64,000 bases of DNA from assembly GCA_020882975.1 (NCBI GenBank), contig JAHRFD010000012.1:93570-157569 (forward strand). The letters are read 5' to 3'. This document shows, piece after piece, positions 16,194 through 24,605 of this stretch. The notes beneath the pieces were generated by a model. That model worked only from the letters and a program-made list of their open reading frames with translations. It was not told the origin of the DNA and ran no database searches. Positions within the stretch are counted from its first letter, which is position 1. Every line of letters starts with the position of its first letter. This DNA is from Microcoleus sp. EPA2 (GTDB taxonomy: Bacteria > Cyanobacteriota > Cyanobacteriia > Cyanobacteriales > Microcoleaceae). Both the position numbers and the translations under genes were made by a program.

Positions 16194-18062
16194 ATGCCAG
16201 AATCTACCTCATTGCGCGATCGCTACTTAGCCCTGATCGACAAAATTGTCGAAATCACCCTCAAGGGTCAAATTCGCTCCAAAGAACAAGTATATCAAAT
16301 GCTCGTCCAAGACATCGGCACCGGCACTGGCGAAATTTTTGAACGCTGTTTCGGAGAACGCCTAGATGCCACCGAAAACCTGCTCAAAAATGAAAAAGAC
16401 GAAATCAAACAAGCCAAAGCAAATCGCACCCTCAGAGCGCTAAAAACTATCCAAGGAGAATGGGAACGCTGGCAAAAGGACAACCGAGTTTCCAGTGCGA
16501 TCGCCTCGGCCATCCAACAAATCCTCACCGCCGAATCTAACGCCCGTCTTCTAGCATTATTACAAATAATTGACCCCAACAAAGAACTGCCCCTGACTCT
16601 CGATCAATTGCAGCAATTAGCAAAATCCCTGCACCAACAAATGCTGCAAACTTCCAATCCCGAAACCGAGCGGGACTTGCAGCAAATCACCGCTGGGATT
16701 GCCAAAGGTTTAGAATCTTGGCAACGGCTGGAACCGGAACTTGTAGGCTGGATTTATCAGCCACAGCAGCTAGGATTTGCCGGTAGTCCCGAACAAACTG
16801 GACCTTGGGCTTTTTGGGCAAAAAAGGTGAAAAGTCCGTTTCCTCACGCTCTTTTGCAGACAATTGCGATGGGTGAATCGATAGTTGAGTTAGCAGCTAA
16901 AGAATCGAGTTTAGAGTTAGGCGCTTTGGTGGAATTGGCGATTATTTTGCAGTGCTTGCAGCGGGCATTGGCGACATGGTTTGACAAGCAAGTTTATGAT
17001 TCTAAAGTGTCAACCAAAGCTTCTATTTCTACTTATATTACTTTTGCGGTAATTTGGAGTCAGTTAGCCACGGGGTTTAACAATTCTACCAAAAGTGGCG
17101 AACAGTTGGCAAATGCTTGTTTTCAAGTAACTCTGCAAATTTTGCGGGCTTTTTCTCAACGAGAATACTTTCCGCTGTACGGCGGGATTTTTGCCTCCTT
17201 TGATGGCAAATCTCTGCGCCACACTTTGGAGTATTTAGATGAACCCCTGCGACGGGTAGAAGGTACTCAAGCTAAGGCTCGAATTTTGACGTTGTTGGGT
17301 TATTCGATGCGGGCTGTGGGAGCCTATGAGCGATCGATCTTACTGCACAAAGAAGCCCTGGAAATTGCTCGTCTAGAAGATGACAAAGCCTGCGAAGTTG
17401 CGAATCTAAATCACATCAGCCGCAACTATGTTTCTCAGAAAAACTATCAGGAAGCGATTAATTACAGTCAGCGGGCTTTAATTTTGGCACGACAAGCGGG
17501 TGAGCGCCAAGGTGAGGCGAATGCTCTAGCTAATTTGGGTTATAGCGAGGTGTTTCAAGCGCGGCAGTTGGAGGATGTGGAACCAGAAGTGTATGAAAGT
17601 GCGATCGGCTATTTGGAACAAGGTTTGTTGCTTTCGGAAAGGTTGGGAGACAGGCAAAGTCAAGCTTTTTGTTCCAGCAGTCTGGGGATTGCTAAAATTG
17701 CGCTGGAAAATTCTGAAAGTGCGATCGAATATTTGGTCAAAGGTTGGCAAGCGGCCCAATTTTCCGGGGACTTGTATTTGCAAGGTCTGAATTTGGCTTA
17801 TTTAGCTCAAGCTTATTATAGCATTAATCAGCTAGAAAAAGCGATATTTGCTGGCAGTTTGGGGATGTATACTTTAGAGCAAATTGGGGCGATGGAGTGG
17901 CGTCAATCGGCGGGTTTGCTGACTATTCTGCGGGGACAAATGGGGGCTGAGGCTTTCAAGGAGTCTTTGGCTAAGAGTCGAGGAAGTATCATTCCGGCGA
18001 TCGGAGTTGATGGCTATGATTACATCTCGGAATTGTTGGAAAAATATCAGCAATCTATTTAA
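16194..18062 (+). CDS. TPR-repeat protein
   Basis: The 622-residue soluble protein starts MPESTSLRDRYLALID. The first 180 residues are helical with a conserved QVYQMLVQDIGTGTGEIFER segment seen in other cyanobacterial TPR proteins by recollection. Residues about 370-560 hold tetratricopeptide repeats, e.g. AVGAYERSILLHKEALEIAR, NYQEAINYSQRALILARQAG, YESAIGYLEQGLLLSERLGD and NSESAIEYLVKGW. TPRs bind proteins; no catalytic domain is visible. It stands alone on the plus strand before the minus-strand export locus. Confidence 0.8.
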   Translation: MPESTSLRDRYLALIDKIVEITLKGQIRSKEQVYQMLVQDIGTGTGEIFERCFGERLDATENLLKNEKDEIKQAKANRTLRALKTIQGEWERWQKDNRVSSAIASAIQQILTAESNARLLALLQIIDPNKELPLTLDQLQQLAKSLHQQMLQTSNPETERDLQQITAGIAKGLESWQRLEPELVGWIYQPQQLGFAGSPEQTGPWAFWAKKVKSPFPHALLQTIAMGESIVELAAKESSLELGALVELAIILQCLQRALATWFDKQVYDSKVSTKASISTYITFAVIWSQLATGFNNSTKSGEQLANACFQVTLQILRAFSQREYFPLYGGIFASFDGKSLRHTLEYLDEPLRRVEGTQAKARILTLLGYSMRAVGAYERSILLHKEALEIARLEDDKACEVANLNHISRNYVSQKNYQEAINYSQRALILARQAGERQGEANALANLGYSEVFQARQLEDVEPEVYESAIGYLEQGLLLSERLGDRQSQAFCSSSLGIAKIALENSESAIEYLVKGWQAAQFSGDLYLQGLNLAYLAQAYYSINQLEKAIFAGSLGMYTLEQIGAMEWRQSAGLLTILRGQMGAEAFKESLAKSRGSIIPAIGVDGYDYISELLEKYQQSI

Positions 18063-18068
18063 TATAGC

Positions 18069-18210
18069 GGGATATGAATTCCCTGTCTAATAGTGACAGT
18101 CTTTTCAAAGATGACTAATGATTGAAAATGCTTCTTCTGAGTCCTATGTAAGAGGACTTTTCCTTTGAGGCAGGGGTTTTAACCCCTGCCGGACTATCGC
18201 TTGTATAAAA
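18069..18210. repeat. Dispersed GAATTCCCTGTC/AGTCCTCT repeat
   Basis: GGGATATGAATTCCCTGTC, GTCTTTTCAAAGATGAC, and GAGGCAGGGGTTTTAACCCC are consecutive palindromes, ending TGCCGGACTATCGC. It belongs to the family at 12762 and 39738 and lies between convergent genes, where it could also serve as a terminator. Confidence 0.7.
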
Positions 18211-18236
18211 GCCCTGCAATCGCTGAATTATAGTGG

Positions 18237-20243
18237 CTACTTAACAGTCTTGAAGGTATCCAATTTGCCAGTAAATCGGTTGATAAACATCTGCAAAACA
18301 GTCCGCTTACCAATATTGATATTAGAACTGACGGCCATTCCCGACTGCAAATTAACTTCCACTTGATTCGGTTTGTCCTTGTTCAAAACAAACTTTTGAT
18401 TTTTGAGCTTAATTGTGGTTTTAAAAGCGTAGTATTTCCGCAGTTCAGTCGGAGCCACAGCATCGCTGCTAATCTCTATCACTTCACCTTCAGCAGTACC
18501 AAATTCCATCGCTGGGAAAGCTTCTACATTCACTTCCACAGGCACGCATTGGTATTTAGTCAAACCCAGTTTCTCTCTGTTAACTTCCTTCTCAGGACAA
18601 GCGCAACTTTTACCTTTTTCGCAGTCAATCTTTTCTCCATCCAATTGTTTGCCGTGATACTGCTCCAATTTTGCCCGCTTCTGTCTCAAAGCATCCAATA
18701 CCAGGGCTACGTTGCTGTTTTCTAGATAAACAGTTGCTTGCAAACCGTTTTCGTCATCCAACACTTTGAGCAATTTCTCAGTTTGCTGCGCTTCATAATA
18801 AGCTTCTTCGCAGCGTTTGGGGCGCGGTTCCCCCGGTTTTAGCACTGAGTTAATAATGGATTGGCAGATCGGATCTTTGGCCACATCTAATTCTGATTTC
18901 TCCTTGGTCGAAGGTTTCAAATCAAAAATCACGCCGGATACTGGGGACTTCAGAACTTGAGTGTTACGGTTTTCCTGTGCCTTTTCTAGTTGAGAATTGA
19001 TCTCTGATAGCTTTTTCAGGTTTTCTACTTTGAACCGACTCAGTTGAGAATCGCTGGTGGCAATTTGTTTCTGGTTTTCGGAAATTTTAGTATACAGTTC
19101 TTTTGCCCAGGAATCCTTGGTGTTTTTCAACTGTTCCTCTGCTCGCTTAATCGATTCTTGAATTCGTTCTTGCTCTCCTCGCTGGCGTTGGATTTCAGCC
19201 GTGATTTTTTGGATGTCACCTTGTCTGGCGTTGATCTCACCTCTGCGGGTGTTTATCTCACCTCTGCGGGTATTGATGTCGCCTTTACGGGCATTTATTT
19301 CACCTTCGCGCTGCTTGATTTGATCTTGTTGTTTCAGGACGTCGCTTTGGCCTCGGAAAACATCTTGCTCCTGTTTTTCTTTTTGGAGTTCAGCGATCGC
19401 TCCTGCTTCCACCAGTGGGCCTAGTCTGCTCAAAATGCCTTGATTGGACTTGAGCACCTGTTGGGACTTGGCTAACTGTTCGTCGGCTAAGATTTTCTGA
19501 GCTTCGGCAGATTTTACTTGCTCTCTGGCAGAATCTAATTGCTGCTGAGAATAGTTTAATTGGTTCTGAGCAAAACCCAATTGTTGCTGGGCTACTGTCA
19601 TTTGATCGCCTGCTGCTTTTTCGGCATCTTCAGCTTGCTTGAGTTGTTTTTGCAACTCCTGAATTTGTCCTTGGACGGCGGCTGCACGAGACAAAAATTC
19701 CGATCGATAATTAACATAAAGTCCTTGTTGAGCTGCATCAAAATTACCGCTGGCTCCTCGGTTCAGGTAGAGTTCGTCAATTAAGGCTTGCAGCACTTGA
19801 TTTTGGGCACTGATGCTTTGCCTATCTTTGATGGTTGATTCTAGATTAGAAGGAATCGGACCTTGAATGCTGCCATTAACCACGTCTTGGTAAAATTTAT
19901 TTTCCTTTTCCAGGGCTTCTTTGGTTTTCTTCAGGGATGTGAAATCGGCACTGGATGCCACGGGGTTAAAAGTAAGCAAAGGCTGGTTTTTTTCTACGCG
20001 ATCGCCATTTTCGACGTGAACTCTCACCACTGCCCCTGTAGCAGGCGCTTGGATGTCTCTAGCACCATCTTTGAGTTCCAATTGACCGACGGCGGGTACG
20101 GCTTGTTCTACGCTAGCAAAATAGGCCCAAACTACTGCTGAAGTGGTCATCAACATGATCATCCACAAAAATAAGCGCGACCAAATCGCTGGTTTTTCTA
20201 GAATGACTGGTTGCTCTGAGAGCATTATGGATTTCATTGCCAT
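18237..20243 (-). CDS. HlyD-family membrane-fusion adaptor of an ABC exporter
   Basis: HlyD-like adaptors link an inner-membrane ABC exporter to an outer-membrane channel. There is one N-terminal TM segment (LFLWMIMLMTTSAVVWAYFA), a lipoyl half (VRVHVENGDRVEKNQPLLTF), a coiled coil of over 300 residues and a C-terminal barrel (VNLQSGMAVSSNINIGKRTV). Two oddities stand out. The coiled coil contains about five tandem 7-residue units of the G(E/D)IN(A/T)R type near residues 309-345. A Cys-rich insert, about residues 459-566, contains ICQSII, KRCEEA, DCEKGKSCACP and YQCVPV. The gene follows the ABC exporter with 40 bases between, in one operon. Confidence 0.9.
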   Translation of the reverse strand: MAMKSIMLSEQPVILEKPAIWSRLFLWMIMLMTTSAVVWAYFASVEQAVPAVGQLELKDGARDIQAPATGAVVRVHVENGDRVEKNQPLLTFNPVASSADFTSLKKTKEALEKENKFYQDVVNGSIQGPIPSNLESTIKDRQSISAQNQVLQALIDELYLNRGASGNFDAAQQGLYVNYRSEFLSRAAAVQGQIQELQKQLKQAEDAEKAAGDQMTVAQQQLGFAQNQLNYSQQQLDSAREQVKSAEAQKILADEQLAKSQQVLKSNQGILSRLGPLVEAGAIAELQKEKQEQDVFRGQSDVLKQQDQIKQREGEINARKGDINTRRGEINTRRGEINARQGDIQKITAEIQRQRGEQERIQESIKRAEEQLKNTKDSWAKELYTKISENQKQIATSDSQLSRFKVENLKKLSEINSQLEKAQENRNTQVLKSPVSGVIFDLKPSTKEKSELDVAKDPICQSIINSVLKPGEPRPKRCEEAYYEAQQTEKLLKVLDDENGLQATVYLENSNVALVLDALRQKRAKLEQYHGKQLDGEKIDCEKGKSCACPEKEVNREKLGLTKYQCVPVEVNVEAFPAMEFGTAEGEVIEISSDAVAPTELRKYYAFKTTIKLKNQKFVLNKDKPNQVEVNLQSGMAVSSNINIGKRTVLQMFINRFTGKLDTFKTVK

Positions 20244-20283
20244 GGGTTTACTTGTTATTAGTTATTTGGTAATTGTTTGGTTA

Positions 20284-23200
20284 TCAAGTGTTAGATGACT
20301 CTTGTTGTTGGAAGAGGCAATAGTAACGCCCTTTAAGACTCATTAATTCTTTATGAGTTCCCTGCTCGACGACAGCACCTTGATCCATCATAATAATCAC
20401 ATCCGCATTTTGGATGGTAGTCAGACGGTGAGTAATGAAAAACACGGTGCGACCCTTAAAAGCTTCTGCTAAGTTATTACAAACTTGGCGTTCGGAATGA
20501 TAGTCTAGGGCGCTGGTAGCTTCGTCCAAAATCAGCAGTCTGGGGTTTTGCAAGATTGTCCGGGCGATCGCCAAACGTTGCCTTTGACCCCCAGAAAGCG
20601 AAGAACCCCGCTCTCCCACTACCGTATTATAGCCAGCGGGTAAGCCCATAATAAAATCGTGGGCTACTGCTAGTTTCGCAGCTCGGACAATCTCATCCGT
20701 GCTCGCGTCGGGATTGCTCAGAGCAATATTTTCCTGCACCGTACAGTTAAACAACAAAGTATCTTGGAGCACCACCCCTAGTTGGCTGCGGAGGGAATAC
20801 AATTCCACCTTGGAAATGTCGTAGCCATCAATAAAAATCCGACCAGACAGCGGCGGATACAGACGCTGTAACAGCTTCATCCCCGTACTCTTACCGGAAC
20901 CACTTCCTCCCACAATTCCCACAAAACTACCAGCCGGAAATTCCAAATTCACATTAGCCAATTGCAGGGGGCCGCTCTCCAGGAATCGGAAAGAAACCTC
21001 CTCATAGGCCACCTGTCCTTGAATGGCGGGCATTGGGATGTTACTCCGGTCTTCATCGCTGGTTTCCGTGGGCGTATCGACGACATCCTTAAGCATATCG
21101 ATCGACATTGACACCTCTTGGAAACTCTGCCAAACGCTAACAAACCTGAGCAATGAACCTGTCACGTTCCCCGAAATAATTCGGAAAGCAATTAACTGAC
21201 CCAAAGTGATGTCATTGTTCAATACTAAATAAGCTCCAACCCACAACTGAGCTAAGTTACCGACTTGGTTTAAGAAGCTACTAATTGTACCGGCTGTAGT
21301 CCCCGTAATAATAGTTTTAAAACTGGCAGTAATGTATTTAGCATAGCGGCTAGACCACTCCCAGCGGGATTTCAATTCAATATTTTGCGCCTTAACAGTT
21401 TGAATCCCGCTGACTACTTCCACTAAATAAGATTGAGAGTCAGCAAAACGCATATTTCTTTGTTTAATCAGGCGCAGCACCAGGGGATTGATCAGCACGA
21501 TCATCAGGGCAAGGACTGGTACGACGGCCAAAGATACTGCCGTTAACTGAACGCTGTAGGACAGCATCACGGCGACGTAAACCACCGAAAATACTGCATC
21601 GAGAACTACTGTCAGGGCTGTACCGGTCATGAATTCCCGAATCTGGCCCATCATGCTAAATTTGTAGACCAAATCTCCCACGCGCCGATTGTCAAAGTAA
21701 TTCTGGGGAAGCCGGAGTAAGTGGTCGATGACTTCGGCACTTAATTTGACATCTATGCGGTTGGAAGTGTCTATGAACAAAAAGGTACGCAAAGCATTGA
21801 GGAGTCCTTCAAACAAGGCAACTCCTAACAGAAATGCCCCTAAAATATCTAGGGTATCAATGCTGCGTTGACCTAATACTTTATCAATAATTACTTGGCT
21901 AATTAAGGGATTGGCAAGACCGAATAGCTGTACGAAAAACGAGGCGAGCAACACCTCAATAAATACTGTCTTGTGTTCCATCAAGGCTGGCACGAACCAC
22001 CAGAAGCTGAACTGCTCTTTTTGTTCAACTTGCGGGGCTTGTAGCAGCAGGACTTCTCCTGATTCTCCCCAGACTTCTCTAAACTGAGCTACGCGCTTTC
22101 GCATCAGCCCTTCTTCGGGGCTGGCGATGGTTAATTCCTGCTCGGTAATGCTGTAAATAATGGCAAAGCTGTCTTTCCATTTAATCATTACCGGGGCTTT
22201 GATGCGGTTGATGGCTTCTGCTGGTACTTGGGCCATTTGAGGTGTCAGGCCGATGCTTTGGGCGATCGCACCGCAGGCTTGGATACTGATAGAACCAGCG
22301 GTTTTTAACTGATTGTCGAGAACTTTGCGGATGATATCTCGACGAAACTTCATGCCAAAATACTTGCTTAACATCTGGAAGCAAGCTAGTGGCCCGTCTA
22401 TTTGCCCTCGGCCCCGGAAAACTGGGTATTTAGCAGCATCCTTGGTTTGGCCCGATGAGGGTTCTGGGGGACGCGGTGGGGCGATGGTTACTTTGTCAAA
22501 GAGACTCTGGTTCTCCAAGTCTCCAGGTTCGATTTCTGCGGGATCGTTTAGGGGATCTGCTTCTGGTGTTGGTGGTGGGGGTTCCCGGAAGCCTACCAAG
22601 CGAGTGCCCAGGCGGCCTTCTACTTTTAGGGATTTGACTTCGCCGTTAATATGTAAGCGACTGCCGGTGGGAAAGTCGCCCAAGACGCCACTGCTGACTA
22701 GCCAAATGCGATCGCCCTCTAACTCTTTGGCGAGCTCTTGGGTTTTTTTGTTACCATTGGGCAAGTTGATCACTTTTGCATCTTGCCAAGCTTGCACAGT
22801 GATGTCCTTGAGGTTAGAGGAGGAATCGGCCTGACGTTGCAATTCTAGGCTCAACAGTTCAAATACTTCGCTCAAGGAACAATGTTCGCGAAAGGCTTCT
22901 CCAAATTGCGGCTGTTTTTCTAGTAAGCTGAGAAAATCTTCGGCTTGTATGACGATCGCAATTACATTTGTAGAAGCGATGGCAGTTTCGCAAGGAACAC
23001 ATCTGAGCAAACCCGCCCAGCCGAGAATTTCCTTGGGCTGTACCAACCGTAAACTGACGTGGCGTTGAGAGCGCTGGTCAAAGCCTAGGAGTCGGGCCTG
23101 ACCATCATAGATAATTGCCACCTGAGTCGGCATTTTTTCCCGTTCAAACAGCGGCTGCCCAGTCCGATAACCTAACAGTTGGCATTTCGCCACCAAAGCG

Positions 23201-23289
23201 GTGAGTGCCGTCTCCGAGAGTCGGTCAAAAGGGGGAGTTTGAGCCAGGAAATCCTGAATCTGAGATGGGGAAACAGCGGAAGAAGTCAT
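20284..23289 (-). CDS. ABC exporter with N-terminal cyclic-nucleotide-binding-like and inactive C39-like domains
   Basis: The 1001-residue protein is a type I secretion ABC half-transporter. The order is: CNB-like domain (about 15-130, FDRLSETALTALVAKCQLLGY...), linker, C39-like domain (about 285-410), six-helix membrane domain (about 430-720) and nucleotide-binding domain with VGGSGSGKST, LSGGQRQRLAIAR, LLILDEATSALD and the H-loop FFITHRL. In the C39-like domain the catalytic cysteine position reads DGPLACFQML instead of (D/E)CGxACxxM, and the histidine position is replaced (KDSFAII). It should bind but not cleave substrate, like the CLD of HlyB. The CNB fusion is known in cyanobacterial exporters. 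The PpiC gene is upstream and HlyD downstream. Confidence 0.9.
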   Translation of the reverse strand: MTSSAVSPSQIQDFLAQTPPFDRLSETALTALVAKCQLLGYRTGQPLFEREKMPTQVAIIYDGQARLLGFDQRSQRHVSLRLVQPKEILGWAGLLRCVPCETAIASTNVIAIVIQAEDFLSLLEKQPQFGEAFREHCSLSEVFELLSLELQRQADSSSNLKDITVQAWQDAKVINLPNGNKKTQELAKELEGDRIWLVSSGVLGDFPTGSRLHINGEVKSLKVEGRLGTRLVGFREPPPPTPEADPLNDPAEIEPGDLENQSLFDKVTIAPPRPPEPSSGQTKDAAKYPVFRGRGQIDGPLACFQMLSKYFGMKFRRDIIRKVLDNQLKTAGSISIQACGAIAQSIGLTPQMAQVPAEAINRIKAPVMIKWKDSFAIIYSITEQELTIASPEEGLMRKRVAQFREVWGESGEVLLLQAPQVEQKEQFSFWWFVPALMEHKTVFIEVLLASFFVQLFGLANPLISQVIIDKVLGQRSIDTLDILGAFLLGVALFEGLLNALRTFLFIDTSNRIDVKLSAEVIDHLLRLPQNYFDNRRVGDLVYKFSMMGQIREFMTGTALTVVLDAVFSVVYVAVMLSYSVQLTAVSLAVVPVLALMIVLINPLVLRLIKQRNMRFADSQSYLVEVVSGIQTVKAQNIELKSRWEWSSRYAKYITASFKTIITGTTAGTISSFLNQVGNLAQLWVGAYLVLNNDITLGQLIAFRIISGNVTGSLLRFVSVWQSFQEVSMSIDMLKDVVDTPTETSDEDRSNIPMPAIQGQVAYEEVSFRFLESGPLQLANVNLEFPAGSFVGIVGGSGSGKSTGMKLLQRLYPPLSGRIFIDGYDISKVELYSLRSQLGVVLQDTLLFNCTVQENIALSNPDASTDEIVRAAKLAVAHDFIMGLPAGYNTVVGERGSSLSGGQRQRLAIARTILQNPRLLILDEATSALDYHSERQVCNNLAEAFKGRTVFFITHRLTTIQNADVIIMMDQGAVVEQGTHKELMSLKGRYYCLFQQQESSNT

Positions 23290-23290
23290 C

Positions 23291-23321
23291 CGATTTTAGA
23301 TTTTAGATTTTAGATTTTAGA
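23291..23321. repeat. Short tandem repeat of a 9-base GATTTTAGA unit
   Basis: Four units of ATTTTAGAT-type sequence occur in a row just upstream of the ABC exporter start. A similar inverted run (CTAAAATCTAAAATC) is at 58327-58350. Such short tandem repeats are common in filamentous cyanobacteria. Confidence 0.7.
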
Positions 23322-23442
23322 TTGAAAAATTGATTCGCACCCTTTACTGTTTGATGGTGGTCAGGATGCGGAGTTTCGTCCATCGAGTCTCCACGGTCCA
23401 AGAGGGGCAATGGGGGCTAACTTACCCCCCATTGCTAGATCT

Positions 23443-24192
23443 TCATGATATTGAAGAGACCGAAGAGAGGGGCTGTAGCGGGCCTATTTTCGATATTTGT
23501 TCGGCGACCCAGGTTTCAAATAATTCGTTAATTAAGTGCAGTCGCATGGATTCGTCTAGCTGAGCTGGCATGAATTTTTCTAGTCGAATAATGACCATCC
23601 ATTCTGCCAGAGGACGTGGCTGCCAAAGTTGATTTGGTTTGCTCACTGACAAAAGTTTACTGATTGCTGGGTGCGGCTGGCTGAGGGGTACTGGTCCTAA
23701 CAAGCCACCGGACTTGGACTCTGGGCCTTCGGAAAATTCCCGGGCCACTTCAGCAAAGCTTTGTTCCCCTTCCGAGATGCGAAAGTATAGTTCGTTGGCT
23801 AATGCTGGATTTTTAGTGCGGACCAGGGAATAGACTACGTGGTCTAGGCTGGCTTTGCGGGTTAAAAAATAGTTATCTACTTTAGGTCTCCAAGTTTCTT
23901 GCTTAAATTTTTCGATCAGCAAGGGTCTGGTGACCATTTCTTGAAGTTCTTCTAGGGTCATATGCTGGCTGCGAAGCCAAGCTTCTCTGGCTTCGGGGGC
24001 TGTCAGTTGGTGCTGAACCAGAAAGTTCTCCAAGGCGGATTGGCGTTCTTCGTCGCTGCAACTGAAGGATGCGATCGCTTGGTCGATGATTACGCCCCGC
24101 AAAAATTGTGGCATCAACTGATAGCGCTTCAGGAGCGATGGCATATCCTGAGCTTGCAGTAATTTATCCCCGATTTGAAAAAGTCCTGTCAT
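23443..24192 (-). CDS. Parvulin-type peptidyl-prolyl isomerase (PpiC/SurA-like)
   Basis: The 249-residue protein has a helical N-terminal half (SurA-N-like) and a parvulin domain about residues 125-220, with the landmarks FAEVAREFSEGPESKSGGLLGPV and QLWQPRPLAEWMVIIRLEK. No signal peptide is visible, so it may act in the cytoplasm before export. It is the first gene of the minus-strand export locus (PpiC, CNB-ABC exporter, HlyD). This gene set is described for cyanobacterial peptide or bacteriocin export; assistance to substrate folding is inferred. Confidence 0.85.
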   Translation of the reverse strand: MTGLFQIGDKLLQAQDMPSLLKRYQLMPQFLRGVIIDQAIASFSCSDEERQSALENFLVQHQLTAPEAREAWLRSQHMTLEELQEMVTRPLLIEKFKQETWRPKVDNYFLTRKASLDHVVYSLVRTKNPALANELYFRISEGEQSFAEVAREFSEGPESKSGGLLGPVPLSQPHPAISKLLSVSKPNQLWQPRPLAEWMVIIRLEKFMPAQLDESMRLHLINELFETWVAEQISKIGPLQPLSSVSSIS

Positions 24193-24605
24193 TTTTGTGT
24201 CTCCAACTGACTTGCGCTTCCCCTTTTAATCTAACTGTGGTAGGAAAAGAGCGACAACCACTAAACCACTAACAGTTATAATTCCATAGAATTTACTAGG
24301 ACTAGCCGAGTAAACTTATTCTTTTCGATCGTGTTAACGGGTGCTGACGGCAGCTTTCACCGCGAGCGATCGACACCAGGTAGCGGGTCGGCTATATTTG
24401 GCAGAATTTAACGCTACCTCAGTTTCCCGATAATAGCAGACCATTAGCGGGCTAACGCTCTTCCTGTTTGTTTCCTGACGCTTGGTTTTCGGGGGGGTTC
24501 CCTAACAACTACATCTGGCAACATTCTCCAAAACTGGCCTGAGAGCGGATTCTACAAACATCAATCTGGTGGTGGGTAGGTACGGGAACCCGCCCCATCT
24601 CACAT
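24193..24605. other. 413-base intergenic region upstream of the export locus
   Basis: No convincing gene is visible. Small frames on the minus strand (about 33 codons near 24340-24440, 26 codons near 24440-24520) lack a double-glycine leader or a clear ribosome site. The region should hold the promoter of the PpiC-ABC-HlyD operon and the terminator of the upstream glycosyltransferase. Confidence 0.4.

Noticed and set aside
23291..23321. Short tandem repeats as a CRISPR or regulatory array
   Set aside because: A 9-base unit without spacers is a simple tandem repeat, common in these genomes.
24193..24605. Bacteriocin/RiPP precursor gene upstream of the export locus
   Set aside because: Short frames lack a double-glycine leader, a ribosome site and Cys/Ser/Thr-rich cores.
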